Source: Hydrocarboniphaga sp. (lineage in GTDB: Bacteria; Pseudomonadota; Gammaproteobacteria; Nevskiales; Nevskiaceae). Taken from it: a stretch of DNA of 64,000 nt. Shown here piece by piece: positions 7,916-17,414 of the stretch; the first letter of the stretch is position 1; the number at the start of each line of letters is the position of its first letter. The notes under the pieces were generated by a model. It saw only the letters and a program-made list of their open reading frames with translations. It searched no databases and had not been told where the DNA came from. The DNA lies in the NCBI RefSeq assembly GCF_028291725.1, contig NZ_JAQGNT010000092.1:81990-145989 (forward strand). The letters are read 5' to 3'. The position numbers and the translations under genes were made by a program.

Positions 7916-9132
7916 TCGCTCGGCAGTGGGGTAGGGAGTAACAAAGTCGTCGTGAATCCCGACACAGGCGGAGTCATCCAGCGACGCGCCCGTCCGCGAC
8001 CCAAGGACTGCACCTTGCCCGCAGCCGCAAGAGAGTCGAGTGCGCGCTGTACGGTGCGCTGGCCGGCTCCAAGCGCAAGCGCCAGGGCCGAACTCGACCA
8101 GGATTCACCGTCGGTAAGAAAAGCGAGCACCGCTGCATGCTGTTCCTCGACAGGCCGTGCCAGCACGACGGCTTCGCTTGCGCGACGCGGGACCAATGCA
8201 AACCCTCGTTTCGTCGCGATCACGTTGGCCAGCGGTCGAAGCATCGTGCGAAGCCGCCCGATTTCGACTCGCAGCCGCGCGCGATGCGATTCATCGGCGT
8301 GTTTCGCTCGGAATGCCCCTGCGATGAGCGCGCCCCTGGCCACGTCCCCGGGCCAGGCTTCGCTCAGCGCGCGTGCGAGCGAGAACAAAACCGGACGTCT
8401 GGCGAGCGACACCGACGTCTGCGCGTCACGCACGACATGACGGAACGCGTCCACGACGAAAGCCTCCGACGCCAGCAAGGCTTCAACCTCATCGAGCAGA
8501 AGAGTCCGCTCCTCGTTACACGCGATCAGGCGCGCCGCGGGCATGTCCAAGACCAGGGACGCACTGTCAATCTCCGCCGTCAGCGCCGGGATGCTGGCGT
8601 AGCGCGCGGCCAGCGTTGCACGAGCAAGCGCAGCGCGTGCCGTCTTCGCCTGCAGCCGTCGTATCGCGATTCCCGCAGCGATCAGTTTATGGACGGCCCT
8701 CGACGCCGGCGGTACGAGTGCGGCGTCGAGCTTGGCGAGCGCACGCTCGGCCTGGTCGAGATTGCCGATCAGTAGAAGGCGCCGGACTTCCAGATATCGC
8801 GCATGCGCGACGTTCACCCGGTCCCCGTGATCTTCGAGTGTTGCCCGCGCTGCGTCTAAGGCTTTCGCGGGCCAGCCCAAGTCGCGCGAGGCCAGTGCGA
8901 TCTCGGCCTCGGCGACGACGCACCGCGCCCGGGCCACGGGCGCTTTCGGGCCGAAGGCGCGCGCCGCGCTTCGCAGCAGCGCCTTCGCGCGAACCAGATC
9001 GCCGAGTTGCGCCATCGCAATGCCTCGAAGCGCGAGCGCAGGTGCGTCGTCGCGCAAGGCGACTCGCTTCAGCGCGCCGAGAGGATCACCTGCCGCCAGG
9101 GCACGTGCCGCCGCCGTAATCAACGAGTCCAT
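7912..9132 (-). CDS. Helix-turn-helix regulator with helical-repeat N-terminus
   Basis: This is a 406-residue protein. Residues 1-300 are Ala/Leu/Arg-rich helices resembling TPR-like repeats. Residues about 330-390 form a winged HTH (HAAVLAFLTDGESWSSSALA, then AGQRTVQRALDSLAAAGKVQ with a basic wing GRGRARRW). It is divergent from the DUF899-DUF2182 pair, with 118 bases between start codons, and is the natural candidate to control it. The stop codon lies inside the terminal inverted repeat of element A, so the last residues (about LPTPLPSD) may have been altered by its insertion. No signal or membrane segment is present. The ligand is unknown. Confidence 0.75.
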   Translation of the reverse strand: MDSLITAAARALAAGDPLGALKRVALRDDAPALALRGIAMAQLGDLVRAKALLRSAARAFGPKAPVARARCVVAEAEIALASRDLGWPAKALDAARATLEDHGDRVNVAHARYLEVRRLLLIGNLDQAERALAKLDAALVPPASRAVHKLIAAGIAIRRLQAKTARAALARATLAARYASIPALTAEIDSASLVLDMPAARLIACNEERTLLLDEVEALLASEAFVVDAFRHVVRDAQTSVSLARRPVLFSLARALSEAWPGDVARGALIAGAFRAKHADESHRARLRVEIGRLRTMLRPLANVIATKRGFALVPRRASEAVVLARPVEEQHAAVLAFLTDGESWSSSALALALGAGQRTVQRALDSLAAAGKVQSLGRGRARRWMTPPVSGFTTTLLLPTPLPSD

Positions 9133-9250
9133 TTGAATCCCGACACACTTGTCACTCCCACTGTTTCCTTGCCCATTCCTAATCTATCCCGGCACCACCA
9201 AGCAACGCGCCGTATCGAGATCGGTACGACGAAACCATGGAGATAGACCG

Positions 9251-10027
9251 ATGACGACACAGATGACCGGAACGCGGAAGCAGTGGCTCGCCGCACGCCT
9301 CGACCTGCTCGAGGCGGAAAAGGAGCACACCCGGCGCAGCGACGAACTGGCGCAGCGACGGCAGGCGCTGCCCTGGGTTCGGATCGACAAGGCGTATCGA
9401 TTCGAGACGGACGCGGGTAGCGCCTCGCTGGCAGATCTGTTCCAGGGCCGATCGCAACTGCTCGTCTACCACTTCATGTTGGGCCCCGACTACAAGGCGG
9501 GGTGCCCGTCCTGCTCGGCGATCGCGGACGGCTTCGACGGCTTTGCGGTCCACCTGGCGAATCACGACGTCATGCTCTCGGCCGTGTCGCGGGCGCCGCT
9601 TGCGAAGCTCCAGGGGTACAAGCAAAGGATGGGCTGGAGTTTCCCCTGGGCGTCCTCGTTCGGCAGCGACTTCAATTTCGACTTCAACATCTCGTTCACC
9701 GAGGAGCAGCAGCGCGAAGGGGGTATCGAATACAACTACGAGCGTGGCGGCCACGCAATGGACACGACGCAGGTGCCGGAGCCCGTCGCCCGGATCGCGG
9801 CCTCATGCGGAACCGACGCGCCAACATTCGCCCGCGACCGGCCGGGCATGAGCGCCTTCGTGCTCGAGGACGGCGTCGTTTACCACACGTATTCCACCTA
9901 TTCGCGCGGACTGGACGGCCTGTGGGGCATGTATCAGTGGCTGGATCGCGCGCCAAGGGGGCGTAACGAGAGCGGGGTCTGGTGGCGGCGCAATGACGAG
10001 TACGGGCAGCCTCGGGCGGCAGCGTGA
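9251..10027 (+). CDS. DUF899 family thioredoxin-like protein
   Basis: This 258-residue protein belongs to DUF899, a thioredoxin-fold family. The typical GPDYKAGCPSCSAIADGFDG segment, with two cysteines in CPSC, lies near residues 79-98. The conserved MGWSFPWASS and FNFDFNISF follow, and the ending has GLWGMYQWLDRAP. I chose the ATG at 9251 because GGAG lies about 9 bases upstream; the open frame extends to 9149 but those residues are not family-like. The stop overlaps the GTG start of the DUF2182 gene, so the two are coupled. The CxxC suggests a redox role, but no reaction has been settled for the family. Confidence 0.88.
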   Translation: MTTQMTGTRKQWLAARLDLLEAEKEHTRRSDELAQRRQALPWVRIDKAYRFETDAGSASLADLFQGRSQLLVYHFMLGPDYKAGCPSCSAIADGFDGFAVHLANHDVMLSAVSRAPLAKLQGYKQRMGWSFPWASSFGSDFNFDFNISFTEEQQREGGIEYNYERGGHAMDTTQVPEPVARIAASCGTDAPTFARDRPGMSAFVLEDGVVYHTYSTYSRGLDGLWGMYQWLDRAPRGRNESGVWWRRNDEYGQPRAAA

Positions 10028-10815
10028 ACCGGGTTGCCGCACGCGATCGAGCATTCTTCGGCTTCTCGGCCCTGCTGTTCACCGCCAGCGCGGTGGTGAC
10101 GCTGGTCTGGTCCGCATCGATGTCGGCGATGGGCGCCATGCCGATGCCGGGCGGCTGGACCATGTCGATGGCGTGGATGCGGATGCCCGGGCAGACCTGG
10201 CTCGGCGCCGGCGCCTCGTTCCTCGGCATGTGGGTCGTGATGATGGCAGCGATGATGCTGCCATCCCTGGTGCCGATGCTGGGGCGCTACCGTCGCGCCG
10301 TTGGCCATGCCGGGGAGCCGCGCCTGGGCCGGCTGACGGTGCGGGTGGGGCTCGGCTATTTCGCCGTGTGGACCGCGGTCGGAATGGCCGCCTTTCCGCT
10401 CGGCGCCGCATTGGCCGCGATCACGATGCGGTACCCGACACTGGCGAGCGCCGCTCCGATCGCGGTCGGTGTGGTGATCGTGATCGCCGGCGCACTGCAG
10501 TTCGGCGCATGGAAGGCCCATCAGCTCGCCGGTTGCCGGGATTTGGCGAAGTGCGACCTAAGCTTGCCGGCGGACGCCGGCACGGCCTGGCGACACGGCC
10601 TGCGCCTCGGGCTGCACTGCAGCTACTGCTGTGCCGGCCTGACGGTGACGCTGCTCGTCGTCGGCGTCATGGACCTGCGCGCGATGGCAGCCGTGACGGC
10701 GGCCATCACCCTCGAACGCCTCGCGCCGGCCGGTGAGCGCATCGCGCGAGCCATCGGAGCCGTCGTCGTCGGCGCGGGGCTGGTCCTCATCGGGCGAGCG
10801 GCCGGGCTCGGATAA
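10024..10815 (+). CDS. DUF2182 predicted metal-binding integral membrane protein
   Basis: This 263-residue polytopic membrane protein has about six hydrophobic segments. The N-terminal half is Met-rich (SMSAMGAMPMPGGWTMSMAW) and then has MWVVMMAAMMLPS. A later loop and helix hold LHCSYCCAGL, with three cysteines and a histidine. These features fit DUF2182, annotated as a predicted metal-binding membrane protein. The start is GTG at 10024, overlapping the DUF899 stop (GTGA). Pairing with DUF899 recurs in other proteobacteria and suggests a joint role, perhaps in metal or redox handling at the inner membrane; that role is inference. Confidence 0.85.
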   Translation: MNRVAARDRAFFGFSALLFTASAVVTLVWSASMSAMGAMPMPGGWTMSMAWMRMPGQTWLGAGASFLGMWVVMMAAMMLPSLVPMLGRYRRAVGHAGEPRLGRLTVRVGLGYFAVWTAVGMAAFPLGAALAAITMRYPTLASAAPIAVGVVIVIAGALQFGAWKAHQLAGCRDLAKCDLSLPADAGTAWRHGLRLGLHCSYCCAGLTVTLLVVGVMDLRAMAAVTAAITLERLAPAGERIARAIGAVVVGAGLVLIGRAAGLG

Positions 10816-10837
10816 GAGACTTGGAATCCGCGCGAAC

Positions 10838-10975
10838 CTCACCCCCTCATCCCCTCTCCCGCTTGCGGGAGAGGGTGGCGCGGAGCGCCGGGTGAGGGGC
10901 TTCTTCACGCCGAACAGCCCCTCATCCGCCCCTTCGGGGCAGCATCGAACGCAAGCGGGAGAGGGGGACTTCTCG
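10838..10975. repeat. Intergenic palindromic repeat block (CCTCTCCCGC type)
   Basis: The 403-base gap between DUF2182 and EthD holds a perfect 24-bp palindrome at 10852-10875, with arms CCCTCTCCCGC around TT, then a degenerate second copy ending near 10975 (GCGGGAGAGGGGG). Similar CCTCTCCCGC/GCGGGAGAGG palindromes occur between genes in many proteobacteria and at 32877-33042 here. The block could act as a transcription terminator for the DUF2182 gene. From 10976 to 11200 I see no gene. Confidence 0.75.
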
Positions 10976-11218
10976 TTGCGGTAGTGCCATCCCCTCTTGG
11001 CCGAGATGTTTTTGCATTCGGTTCACAGCAGCGGCAAGCCTTCGACAAGCGCTTTGCATGTCTCTAAGCAGAATCAGCATTGGACAACATCGCTGTTGAA
11101 TAGCAATCTGTCAGCCGGAGGGTAGGAGCCAGACCCAAACCGACTGAAGGCCTCTGAACGGTGTCCGCAGTCAGTAATCGGTCTGCATCAAACGAAAAGC
11201 GAGCGGAGAGACGGCAAG

Positions 11219-11635
11219 GTGTTCAAGCAGATTTGCTTTTTTCGGAAGCGCCCGGACATGACCATGGAGGAATTCATGGACTACTACGAGAATCAGCATT
11301 CGCAGCTGTCCAAGCGGGCCGGCCGTGCGCCCTCGATCCCGAACGCGGTGCGCTATGTCCGGCGCTACCTGCAGCCGGAAAAGAATCCCGTCACCGGTGA
11401 AGTCTACGACGCGGGCTACGACTGCATCATGGAGATCTGGTGGAACAGCCGCCAGGACTTCGAGAACTCGCAGAAGATCATCAGCTCGCCCGACCGCATC
11501 GCCTTCGTCAAGGAGGACGAGACGAAGCTCTTCTCCAGTCATGCCAACCCGGTTTGCTCGGTGATCGAATATGAGTCGCCGATGGGGCCGAACGGCGAAA
11601 TGACGCAGGTAGAGTTGAGCTACGGCGAAAGATAA
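11219..11635 (+). CDS. EthD domain-containing protein
   Basis: This 138-residue ferredoxin-like alpha/beta-barrel protein is of the EthD family. FKQICFFRKRPDMTMEEFMD at the start followed by YYENQHSQLSKRAG matches the typical EthD opening (RKPGMSxEEFxxYWxxxH). The family occurs beside P450 or ring-degrading genes and some members are small enzymes. The start is GTG at 11219, with GGAGAG about 10 bases upstream. It lies 25 bases before the deazaflavin-type reductase gene on the same strand, so they probably form an operon with the dehydratase at 12289. The reaction here is unknown. Confidence 0.82.
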   Translation: MFKQICFFRKRPDMTMEEFMDYYENQHSQLSKRAGRAPSIPNAVRYVRRYLQPEKNPVTGEVYDAGYDCIMEIWWNSRQDFENSQKIISSPDRIAFVKEDETKLFSSHANPVCSVIEYESPMGPNGEMTQVELSYGER

Positions 11636-11660
11636 CGGTCCAGCAAGGAGACTTTCTTTT

Positions 11661-12176
11661 ATGAGTGACGAATCCTCCGCCGCCATCAGCGCCGTCAGGC
11701 GCGATTGGGCGGCAGAACATCGGCTGGCGTACCTGCGCTCGGGCGGCGCCGAAGGCCACATCATGGACATCAGTGCCGTCGGCGGCCGCAGCTTCGCCAC
11801 GCATTGCCTGATCAAGTACCGGGGCCGCGTGAGCGGGAAAATCTTCATCACGCCGCTGTGTTATGCCGATATCGGTGGCGAGGTGGTGATTTGCGGATCG
11901 AAAGGCGGCGCTGACCACCATCCCGCCTGGTATCTGAACCTGGTCGCCAGCTCGCTGATCGAGTTTCAGATCGCGACCCAGGCTTTCCGCGGGACATGGC
12001 GCGAACCCGAGGGCGCCGAGCGCGACAAGGTCTGGTCTTTCTTCATCGACTGCCATCCGTTCTACGCCGCTTATCAGGCGGCGACTGAACGCGTTTTGCC
12101 GCTGGTGATGTTCAAGGCCATCGAGTCAACACCGGTGTTCAAGGAGTCCGATGCGACCGGTATCAGGCAGAACTGA
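11661..12176 (+). CDS. Nitroreductase/quinone reductase, deazaflavin-dependent (Ddn/DUF385) family
   Basis: This 171-residue split beta-barrel protein shows the Ddn-family pattern: YRGRVSGKIFITPLCY (equivalent to GRKSGxxRxxPL), then ICGSKGGADHHPAWYLNL (equivalent to SKGGxxxHPxWxxNL) and, later, YAAYQAATERVLP. Ddn relatives reduce substrates with F420H2. The ribosome site AAGGAG stands 9 bases before the ATG. It lies between EthD and an acyl dehydratase, which suggests a role in breakdown of a cyclic or steroid-like compound. F420 use is a family inference; whether this organism makes F420 cannot be seen in the window. Confidence 0.82.
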   Translation: MSDESSAAISAVRRDWAAEHRLAYLRSGGAEGHIMDISAVGGRSFATHCLIKYRGRVSGKIFITPLCYADIGGEVVICGSKGGADHHPAWYLNLVASSLIEFQIATQAFRGTWREPEGAERDKVWSFFIDCHPFYAAYQAATERVLPLVMFKAIESTPVFKESDATGIRQN

Positions 12177-12288
12177 CAGTCCGTCGTCCCGGACCGAGTA
12201 GCGACATCGCGCCAAACAGTCAATCTATCGAAGCCATACGAAGATCGTGCATCCTGTTTGGCGATACCACGCAACCTGATCCCAAGCC

Positions 12289-13458
12289 ATGAACGCACGC
12301 ACGCTAGACTGCTCCGACATTGACCAGTATCTCGGTAAACCGCTGGATTTCTCTCCGATCCGCGAACCCATCGCCAACAACGACATCCGTCGCTGGGTCC
12401 ACGCGATGCATTATCCGAACCTGCTGCACTTCGATCCTGCCTACTCGGCGGCCAGTCGCTGGGGCAGGCTGGTGGCACCGCAGAGCTTCCCGATCGCCGC
12501 CGACGACGGTCACGGCGCCGCGCCGGCTTGCGTTGGCAGGATCGAGAACTCGCACCTGCTCTTCGGTGGCGACGAATGGTGGTTCGAGGACCGCCGCGTG
12601 TTCGGCGGCGACATGATCTTCAACGAGCGCATTCCTTTCGACTACGTCGTCAAGGAAACCAAGTTCGCAGGCCCCACCTGCTTTCAGCGCGGCGACAATT
12701 TCTACCGCAACCAGGACGGCGAACTGCTGGCCAAGCACCGCTCCACCGCGATTCGTTACTCGGCACATGCCGGTGGCGAGTCGGTCAATCTGGACGACGC
12801 CGAAGACCCGGAGTGGAGCGAGGAGCAGATCGCAGCCCTCGAGGAGCGCAAGCTGGCCTGGGTGCAGATGCTGCACGCGCTGGGCCACAAGCAGCGCTGG
12901 TGGGACGATGTGAAAGTCGGCGAGCAGCTACCCGAACGCGTTTTCGGAGTGCACTCCATCGCCAGCTTCGCGACCGAATGGCGCGCCTATCTGGTCAATA
13001 CCTGGGGCACGATGAATCTGCGCAAGCAGGACTTGCTCGCAATGGGCTTCACGCCGGAGATGGCGGGTTTCGAGAACGACCCCGACATGCAGCTGATCAA
13101 CCCCTCGCTCACCGACGGCGCCTATTACGGCCCCTCGCGCGGCCATCTGTTCCCGCGCTTTGCGCGCAAGATCGGCATGCCGCGCGCCTACGGTTACGGT
13201 GCATCGATGGGCGCCTGGGTAACGGACTATCTGGCCGGCTGGGCTGGTGAACATGGCGCCGTCGTCCACTCGGTCGCCAACTACCGCGGCCCCGCGCTGT
13301 CCGGCGACATCACCATCCAGACCGCTGAAATCGTCGACAAGCTGGTCGATGACAAGGGCCGCCACCTGGTTCAAATCAAGCACAAGATGGCCAATCAGAA
13401 GGGCGCCATCATGTGTACTGCGACGGCGGAAGTCCGGCTGCCGAAGAAGCCGGCCTGA
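12289..13458 (+). CDS. FAS1-like/MaoC-type acyl dehydratase family protein
   Basis: This 389-residue protein has two hotdog-like halves. The first starts with NNDIRRWVHAMHYPNLLHFD and has APQSFPIAADDG, the FAS1-like dehydratase domain pattern. The second carries GPSRGHLFPRFARKIGMPRA and YGYGASMGAWVTDYLAGWAG and resembles a MaoC-type hydratase, though the classic D-x-N-P-I/L-H motif is not obvious. Members act on enoyl-CoA or thioester intermediates in side-chain degradation. It is the third gene after EthD and the Ddn-type gene, 112 bases downstream, and may have its own promoter. No strong ribosome site precedes the ATG. Confidence 0.75.
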   Translation: MNARTLDCSDIDQYLGKPLDFSPIREPIANNDIRRWVHAMHYPNLLHFDPAYSAASRWGRLVAPQSFPIAADDGHGAAPACVGRIENSHLLFGGDEWWFEDRRVFGGDMIFNERIPFDYVVKETKFAGPTCFQRGDNFYRNQDGELLAKHRSTAIRYSAHAGGESVNLDDAEDPEWSEEQIAALEERKLAWVQMLHALGHKQRWWDDVKVGEQLPERVFGVHSIASFATEWRAYLVNTWGTMNLRKQDLLAMGFTPEMAGFENDPDMQLINPSLTDGAYYGPSRGHLFPRFARKIGMPRAYGYGASMGAWVTDYLAGWAGEHGAVVHSVANYRGPALSGDITIQTAEIVDKLVDDKGRHLVQIKHKMANQKGAIMCTATAEVRLPKKPA

Positions 13459-13501
13459 TCAGCAGGCAGCAGGTCAATCGAGCTGCGTTGCGGCTCCTTC
13501 A

Positions 13502-13581
13502 GTAGGTCGGCAATCCCTTGCCGACATGTACCCTTGGATGCGCCACCGAGGCCTCACGTCGGCAAGGGTTTGCCGACCTAC
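13502..13581. repeat. 80-bp nested palindrome (GTAGGTCGGCAA type)
   Basis: The left arm (13502-13525, starting GTAGGTCGGCAA) and the right arm (13558-13581, ending TTGCCGACCTAC) are inverted with 23 of 24 matches. Each arm also folds on itself (GTCGGCAA with TTGCCGAC). Placement 43 bases after the dehydratase stop allows it to act as a terminator, but it looks like a dispersed REP-type repeat. Confidence 0.7.
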
Positions 13582-13689
13582 GATGTCGTCCGGGTTTTCA
13601 GCTTGCGTTTGAAAGCCTGACGGGTTGGCGGCAAACTTTGGCGCGTGGCCAGGACGGCTCGCCAAAATCCGCCCCGGGGGAGAGGCGTC

Positions 13690-14472
13690 ATGACACCTTC
13701 AACTGACGCTGCGGGGACAGGCTTCGATAGCACCGTTGCGGCGCCTGCCGTCCTCGTCATCGATGCCGATCCGGTGCGCCGCCATCTCAGCGTTTTGATG
13801 CTCAGGCGACTCGGATGCCCCTTGTCGCAAACCGCTGAAAGCCTCGAGCACGCGGCCGCGCTGCCGGAGAGCGGAGCGTACGACGTGGTACTGCTCGACC
13901 TCGCCGCCGATGAGCCGCATGCGCTTGACGCCCTGTGCACCTGGTTCCAGACGCAGGCGGCGCCTGCACCGCACATCATCGCGGTCACCGGCGCGGATTC
14001 CGCCGATCTTCGCGACTCGTGCCTGGCAACCCAGGGCGTCGTCCAGTTGAGGCGGCCGCTGACGCGCGACGCGCTGGCGGCGGCGCTGGCCGCTGCCGCG
14101 GTATCGCCTTGCCGTGCCGACGCCGATTTCAATCCCCTGACATGGTCGGAATGGTTGCGGGTGTTCGGCGAGCGGGGGCTCACCGAAGTGGTGGCCGTCA
14201 TGACGGCGGATCTCGGCGAGCAGCAGCGCCGCCATGCGGCCGCGGCTCAGGCAGGCGACCTGTACGCGCTCCGCCAGATCGCCCATGCGCTCCGCGGCGC
14301 CAGCCTGCAGTTCGGCGCCGAGGCCTTGGCCGATCTGTGCAATCGCGCGGAGAGCGCCGCGCTCGCCGGCGACGGCCCGCAAGCGCTGAGCCTTGGCAAG
14401 CAGATGATGACGCGGCACACGGCGCTGGTCGCGCGCATGCAGCGACAGTCCGGGCTGCTGCAGCGGGCATGA
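13690..14472 (+). CDS. Receiver-like/HPt phosphorelay protein
   Basis: This 260-residue protein has an N-terminal receiver-like domain ([20 protein letters not shown]; acceptor Asp in DVVLLDLA) and a C-terminal HPt domain with the phosphorylatable His in [18 protein letters not shown]. The receiver looks degenerate: the conserved Lys before Pro is replaced by Arg (LRRPL) and the acidic pair is DAD. The ATG at 13690 follows GGGGAGAGG. It ends 4 bases before the start of the hybrid kinase, so the two are co-transcribed and probably exchange phosphate. The HPt half may take phosphate from the kinase receivers while the receiver half acts as a docking domain. Confidence 0.8.
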   Translation: MTPSTDAAGTGFDSTVAAPAVLVIDADPVRRHLSVLMLRRLGCPLSQTAESLEHAAALPESGAYDVVLLDLAADEPHALDALCTWFQTQAAPAPHIIAVTGADSADLRDSCLATQGVVQLRRPLTRDALAAALAAAAVSPCRADADFNPLTWSEWLRVFGERGLTEVVAVMTADLGEQQRRHAAAAQAGDLYALRQIAHALRGASLQFGAEALADLCNRAESAALAGDGPQALSLGKQMMTRHTALVARMQRQSGLLQRA

Positions 14473-14476
14473 GATC

Positions 14477-17356
14477 ATGATCTCCGTTCGCAGCTTCATC
14501 GGCGTCATTGCCTTCGTCGTGCTGGCCTTGCTTGCCGCACTGGCTTACGTCACGCATCTGCAATCGCGCAATGCGCAGTTTCAAACGGCAGCGGAGACCC
14601 GGCGCACCGAGTCCTACCGGCTGGCCGAGCAGATGCGCCAAAGCTCCAACGAGCTGACGATGATGGTGCGGCTGTATGTCTCCACCGGCGAACCGCGCTA
14701 CCGCGACGACTTCGAGCAGATTCTCGCGATCCGCAACGGCACCGCGCCGCGGCCGCTGGGATACGACGGCTCGTTCTGGGACCGGGCCTTGGCGCATGGC
14801 ACTGAGCACCTGCAGCTCGGCCCGCCCAAATCCTTGACCGATCTGATGCGCGAGGCGCAATTCACCGCCCAGGAGTTCGATGCGCTGAACGCATCGCGGA
14901 GCATCTCCGACCGCCTGGCGCAGATCGAGACCGAGGTGATGAGCGGCCTGGCGGCCTTAGCCATCAAGCCGGACGATCCGCACTACGCCGAGCGCGTGCA
15001 GCCCCTGTACCGGCGCCTGGTCGGCGCCGACTACTACGGCTACAAGGACCAGATCATGGCGGCCATCGAGGGCTTCATCGCCCTGGTCGACCGTCGCGCT
15101 CTTGCCGACATCGAGCAGCTGCGTGCGCAGAGCAGCGGCCTGCTGCGCCTGCAGATCGCGCTGGTCGCAGGCCTGATCCTGGTGAGCATCGCCAGCTTCA
15201 TCGCCGCAAGCCGTGGCCTGGTGCGGCCGCTGCACGGCCTGATCGCGATCACGCGGCGCATCGCCGCGGGCGACTACGGGCGGCGCGTCTCGCTGCGCTC
15301 GGCCTCGGAGCTGCGGCAACTCGGCGCGAGCTTCAACGAGATGGCCGGCGCGATCCAGGCCGACATCGCCCATCGCGAAAAGGCCGAGCAGCTGGCGCTG
15401 GAGGCGCGGGCCGAGGCCGAACGCGCCAACCAGGCCAAGAGCGCCTTCCTGGCCAACATGAGCCACGAGATCCGCACACCGCTGAATGCGGTGATCGGCA
15501 TGTCGGAGCTGCTGCGCGATACCGCGCTCGATGCGGAGCAGCGCGACAGCGTCGAGATCATTCACGGCAGCGGCGAACATCTGCTGTCGGTGATCAACGA
15601 CATCCTCGACTTCACCAAGGTCGAGGCCGGCATGGTGGAGCTGGACGAGCAGGTGTTCGAGCTGCGCCGCACCATCGAAGAGGCGCTGGAGCTGGTCGCT
15701 GGAAAGGCCGCTGAAAAGCATCTCGATCTGGCTTGCGAGTTCGCGCCCGACACGCCCGAAGTGATCAAGGCCGACCGTGCCCGCGTGCGCCAGATCGTCG
15801 TGAACTATCTTTCCAACGCGGTGAAATTCACCGAGCGTGGCGACGTGCTGGTGACGGTCTCGGCCGCCGTCATCGAAGACTGCCGTTACCGCATCCGGAT
15901 CGCGGTGCGCGACTCCGGTATCGGCATTCCGGCGGATCGCCTCGACCGCCTGTTCAAGACTTTCAGCCAGGTCGACGCCTCGACCACGCGCCGCTACGGC
16001 GGCACCGGCCTGGGCCTGGCTATCAGCAAGCGTCTGGCCGAGCGCATGGGCGGCGATGTGGCGGTCGACAGCCATCCGGGCCTGGGCTCGGTGTTCCACT
16101 TCAGCTTCATCGCCGAAAGTGATCCGCAGTGGCCTGCGCCCATGCGTGCGGATGCGTCGCTGTTGCGGAACAAGCGTCTGCTGGTGGTCGACGACAACAC
16201 AACCAACCGCCGCATCCTGCGCGCTACCGCGCAGGCCTGGGGCATGCAGGTGAGCGATACCGGATCACCCGAGGAGGCGCTGGTCTGGATCGAGCAGGGC
16301 CAGGCTTTCGATCTCGCGGCGCTCGACTACCTGATGCCCGGCCTCGACGGCATCGCGCTGGCTCAGCGCATTCGCGCGCATCGCAGCGCCGCTCAGCTGC
16401 CGCTGCTGCTGCTCAGCAGCGAACGGCGCACCGCTCGCAGCCTCCCGGACTTTCAGCTGGTGATGCTCAAGCCGCTGCGCCGCAGCGCGCTGCTCGATGC
16501 CTGCGTGGAATTGCTCGGCGGCGGCCGCCGCGCAGCTGAGATCCCGAAGGCGGCCGCCGGCGCCGTTGCCGCCAGGCCGCTGCGCATCCTGCTGGTCGAA
16601 GACAACCCCATCAACCAGACCGTGGCGCTGCGCATGCTGCAGGCGATCGGCTACTCCGCCGATCTGGCCGACAACGGCCTGGCGGCGGTGCAGGCGGTCG
16701 AGCGCCAGCGCTACGACCTGGTGCTGATGGACGTGCAGATGCCGGTCATGGACGGCTTCGAGGCCACGCGCCGCATCCGCCGCATGCCACCCGAGCGGCA
16801 GCCGCGCATTTTTGCGATGACCGCCAGCGTGCTCGACAGCGAGCGCCAGGAATGCATCGCCGCGGGCATGGAGCAGCACATCGCCAAACCGATCCGCAAG
16901 CTGCAGCTGGAGACGGTGTTGCGCGAAGTGGCGGAGGGCCTGCGCAAGGCCGGGCCGCAAACCGAGACCCCGAGCGCGGCCGAGCCGAGCGTATCCGCCG
17001 ACGCGCGTCAGCAGGCGCTCGCGAGCCTGATCGACGAAGTCGGTGCCGAAGGTGCCGCCGAAGTGCTCGACACCATGATCGGCAATGCCGCCCAGGCCTG
17101 CGCCGCGTTGCGCGAGGCGGTCGCGCGCAGGGACCTGCGGCGCTTGCGGCGCGAGCTGCACAGCATGAAGGCCAACTGCGCGATGGTCGGTGCAGCGGAG
17201 TTGTCGGCCCGTTGCGGGCAGCTTGAACGCGCGATCCGCGAGGATGCCGTCGGCGAAGGCTTCGAAGCGCCGGTCGAGTCGATCGCGATCCGCTACTCCG
17301 AGCTGGCCGAGGAATTGACCCGCCACCGCGGCGATCTGCAAACTGCTGACACTTAG
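14477..17356 (+). CDS. Hybrid sensor histidine kinase (HAMP-HisKA-HATPase-REC-REC-HPt)
   Basis: This 959-residue membrane kinase is BarA-like in plan. TM1 is at about residues 5-27, followed by a periplasmic sensor of about 200 residues, TM2 near 230-250 and HAMP. HisKA carries His330 in [19 protein letters not shown]. The HATPase has [20 protein letters not shown] and [11 protein letters not shown]. The first receiver ([19 protein letters not shown]) and the second receiver ([22 protein letters not shown]) each keep Asp and Lys. The C-terminal HPt shows [12 protein letters not shown]. It lies between an HPt/receiver protein and a NarL-type regulator, and the three form a multistep phosphorelay. 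The input signal is unknown. Confidence 0.93.
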   Translation: MISVRSFIGVIAFVVLALLAALAYVTHLQSRNAQFQTAAETRRTESYRLAEQMRQSSNELTMMVRLYVSTGEPRYRDDFEQILAIRNGTAPRPLGYDGSFWDRALAHGTEHLQLGPPKSLTDLMREAQFTAQEFDALNASRSISDRLAQIETEVMSGLAALAIKPDDPHYAERVQPLYRRLVGADYYGYKDQIMAAIEGFIALVDRRALADIEQLRAQSSGLLRLQIALVAGLILVSIASFIAASRGLVRPLHGLIAITRRIAAGDYGRRVSLRSASELRQLGASFNEMAGAIQADIAHREKAEQLALEARAEAERANQAKSAFLANMSHEIRTPLNAVIGMSELLRDTALDAEQRDSVEIIHGSGEHLLSVINDILDFTKVEAGMVELDEQVFELRRTIEEALELVAGKAAEKHLDLACEFAPDTPEVIKADRARVRQIVVNYLSNAVKFTERGDVLVTVSAAVIEDCRYRIRIAVRDSGIGIPADRLDRLFKTFSQVDASTTRRYGGTGLGLAISKRLAERMGGDVAVDSHPGLGSVFHFSFIAESDPQWPAPMRADASLLRNKRLLVVDDNTTNRRILRATAQAWGMQVSDTGSPEEALVWIEQGQAFDLAALDYLMPGLDGIALAQRIRAHRSAAQLPLLLLSSERRTARSLPDFQLVMLKPLRRSALLDACVELLGGGRRAAEIPKAAAGAVAARPLRILLVEDNPINQTVALRMLQAIGYSADLADNGLAAVQAVERQRYDLVLMDVQMPVMDGFEATRRIRRMPPERQPRIFAMTASVLDSERQECIAAGMEQHIAKPIRKLQLETVLREVAEGLRKAGPQTETPSAAEPSVSADARQQALASLIDEVGAEGAAEVLDTMIGNAAQACAALREAVARRDLRRLRRELHSMKANCAMVGAAELSARCGQLERAIREDAVGEGFEAPVESIAIRYSELAEELTRHRGDLQTADT

Positions 17357-17414
17357 TTCAGGGGGAAGCCGGAACCAACGACGCGCTGCCAATGCGTCCG
17401 GCCGGCTCGGGAAC

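Noticed and set aside
7948..9150. 13-base direct repeat GAATCCCGACACA near 7952 and 9135
   Set aside because: A pair of identical 13-mers is expected by chance in 64 kb, and one copy is inside the coding sequence.
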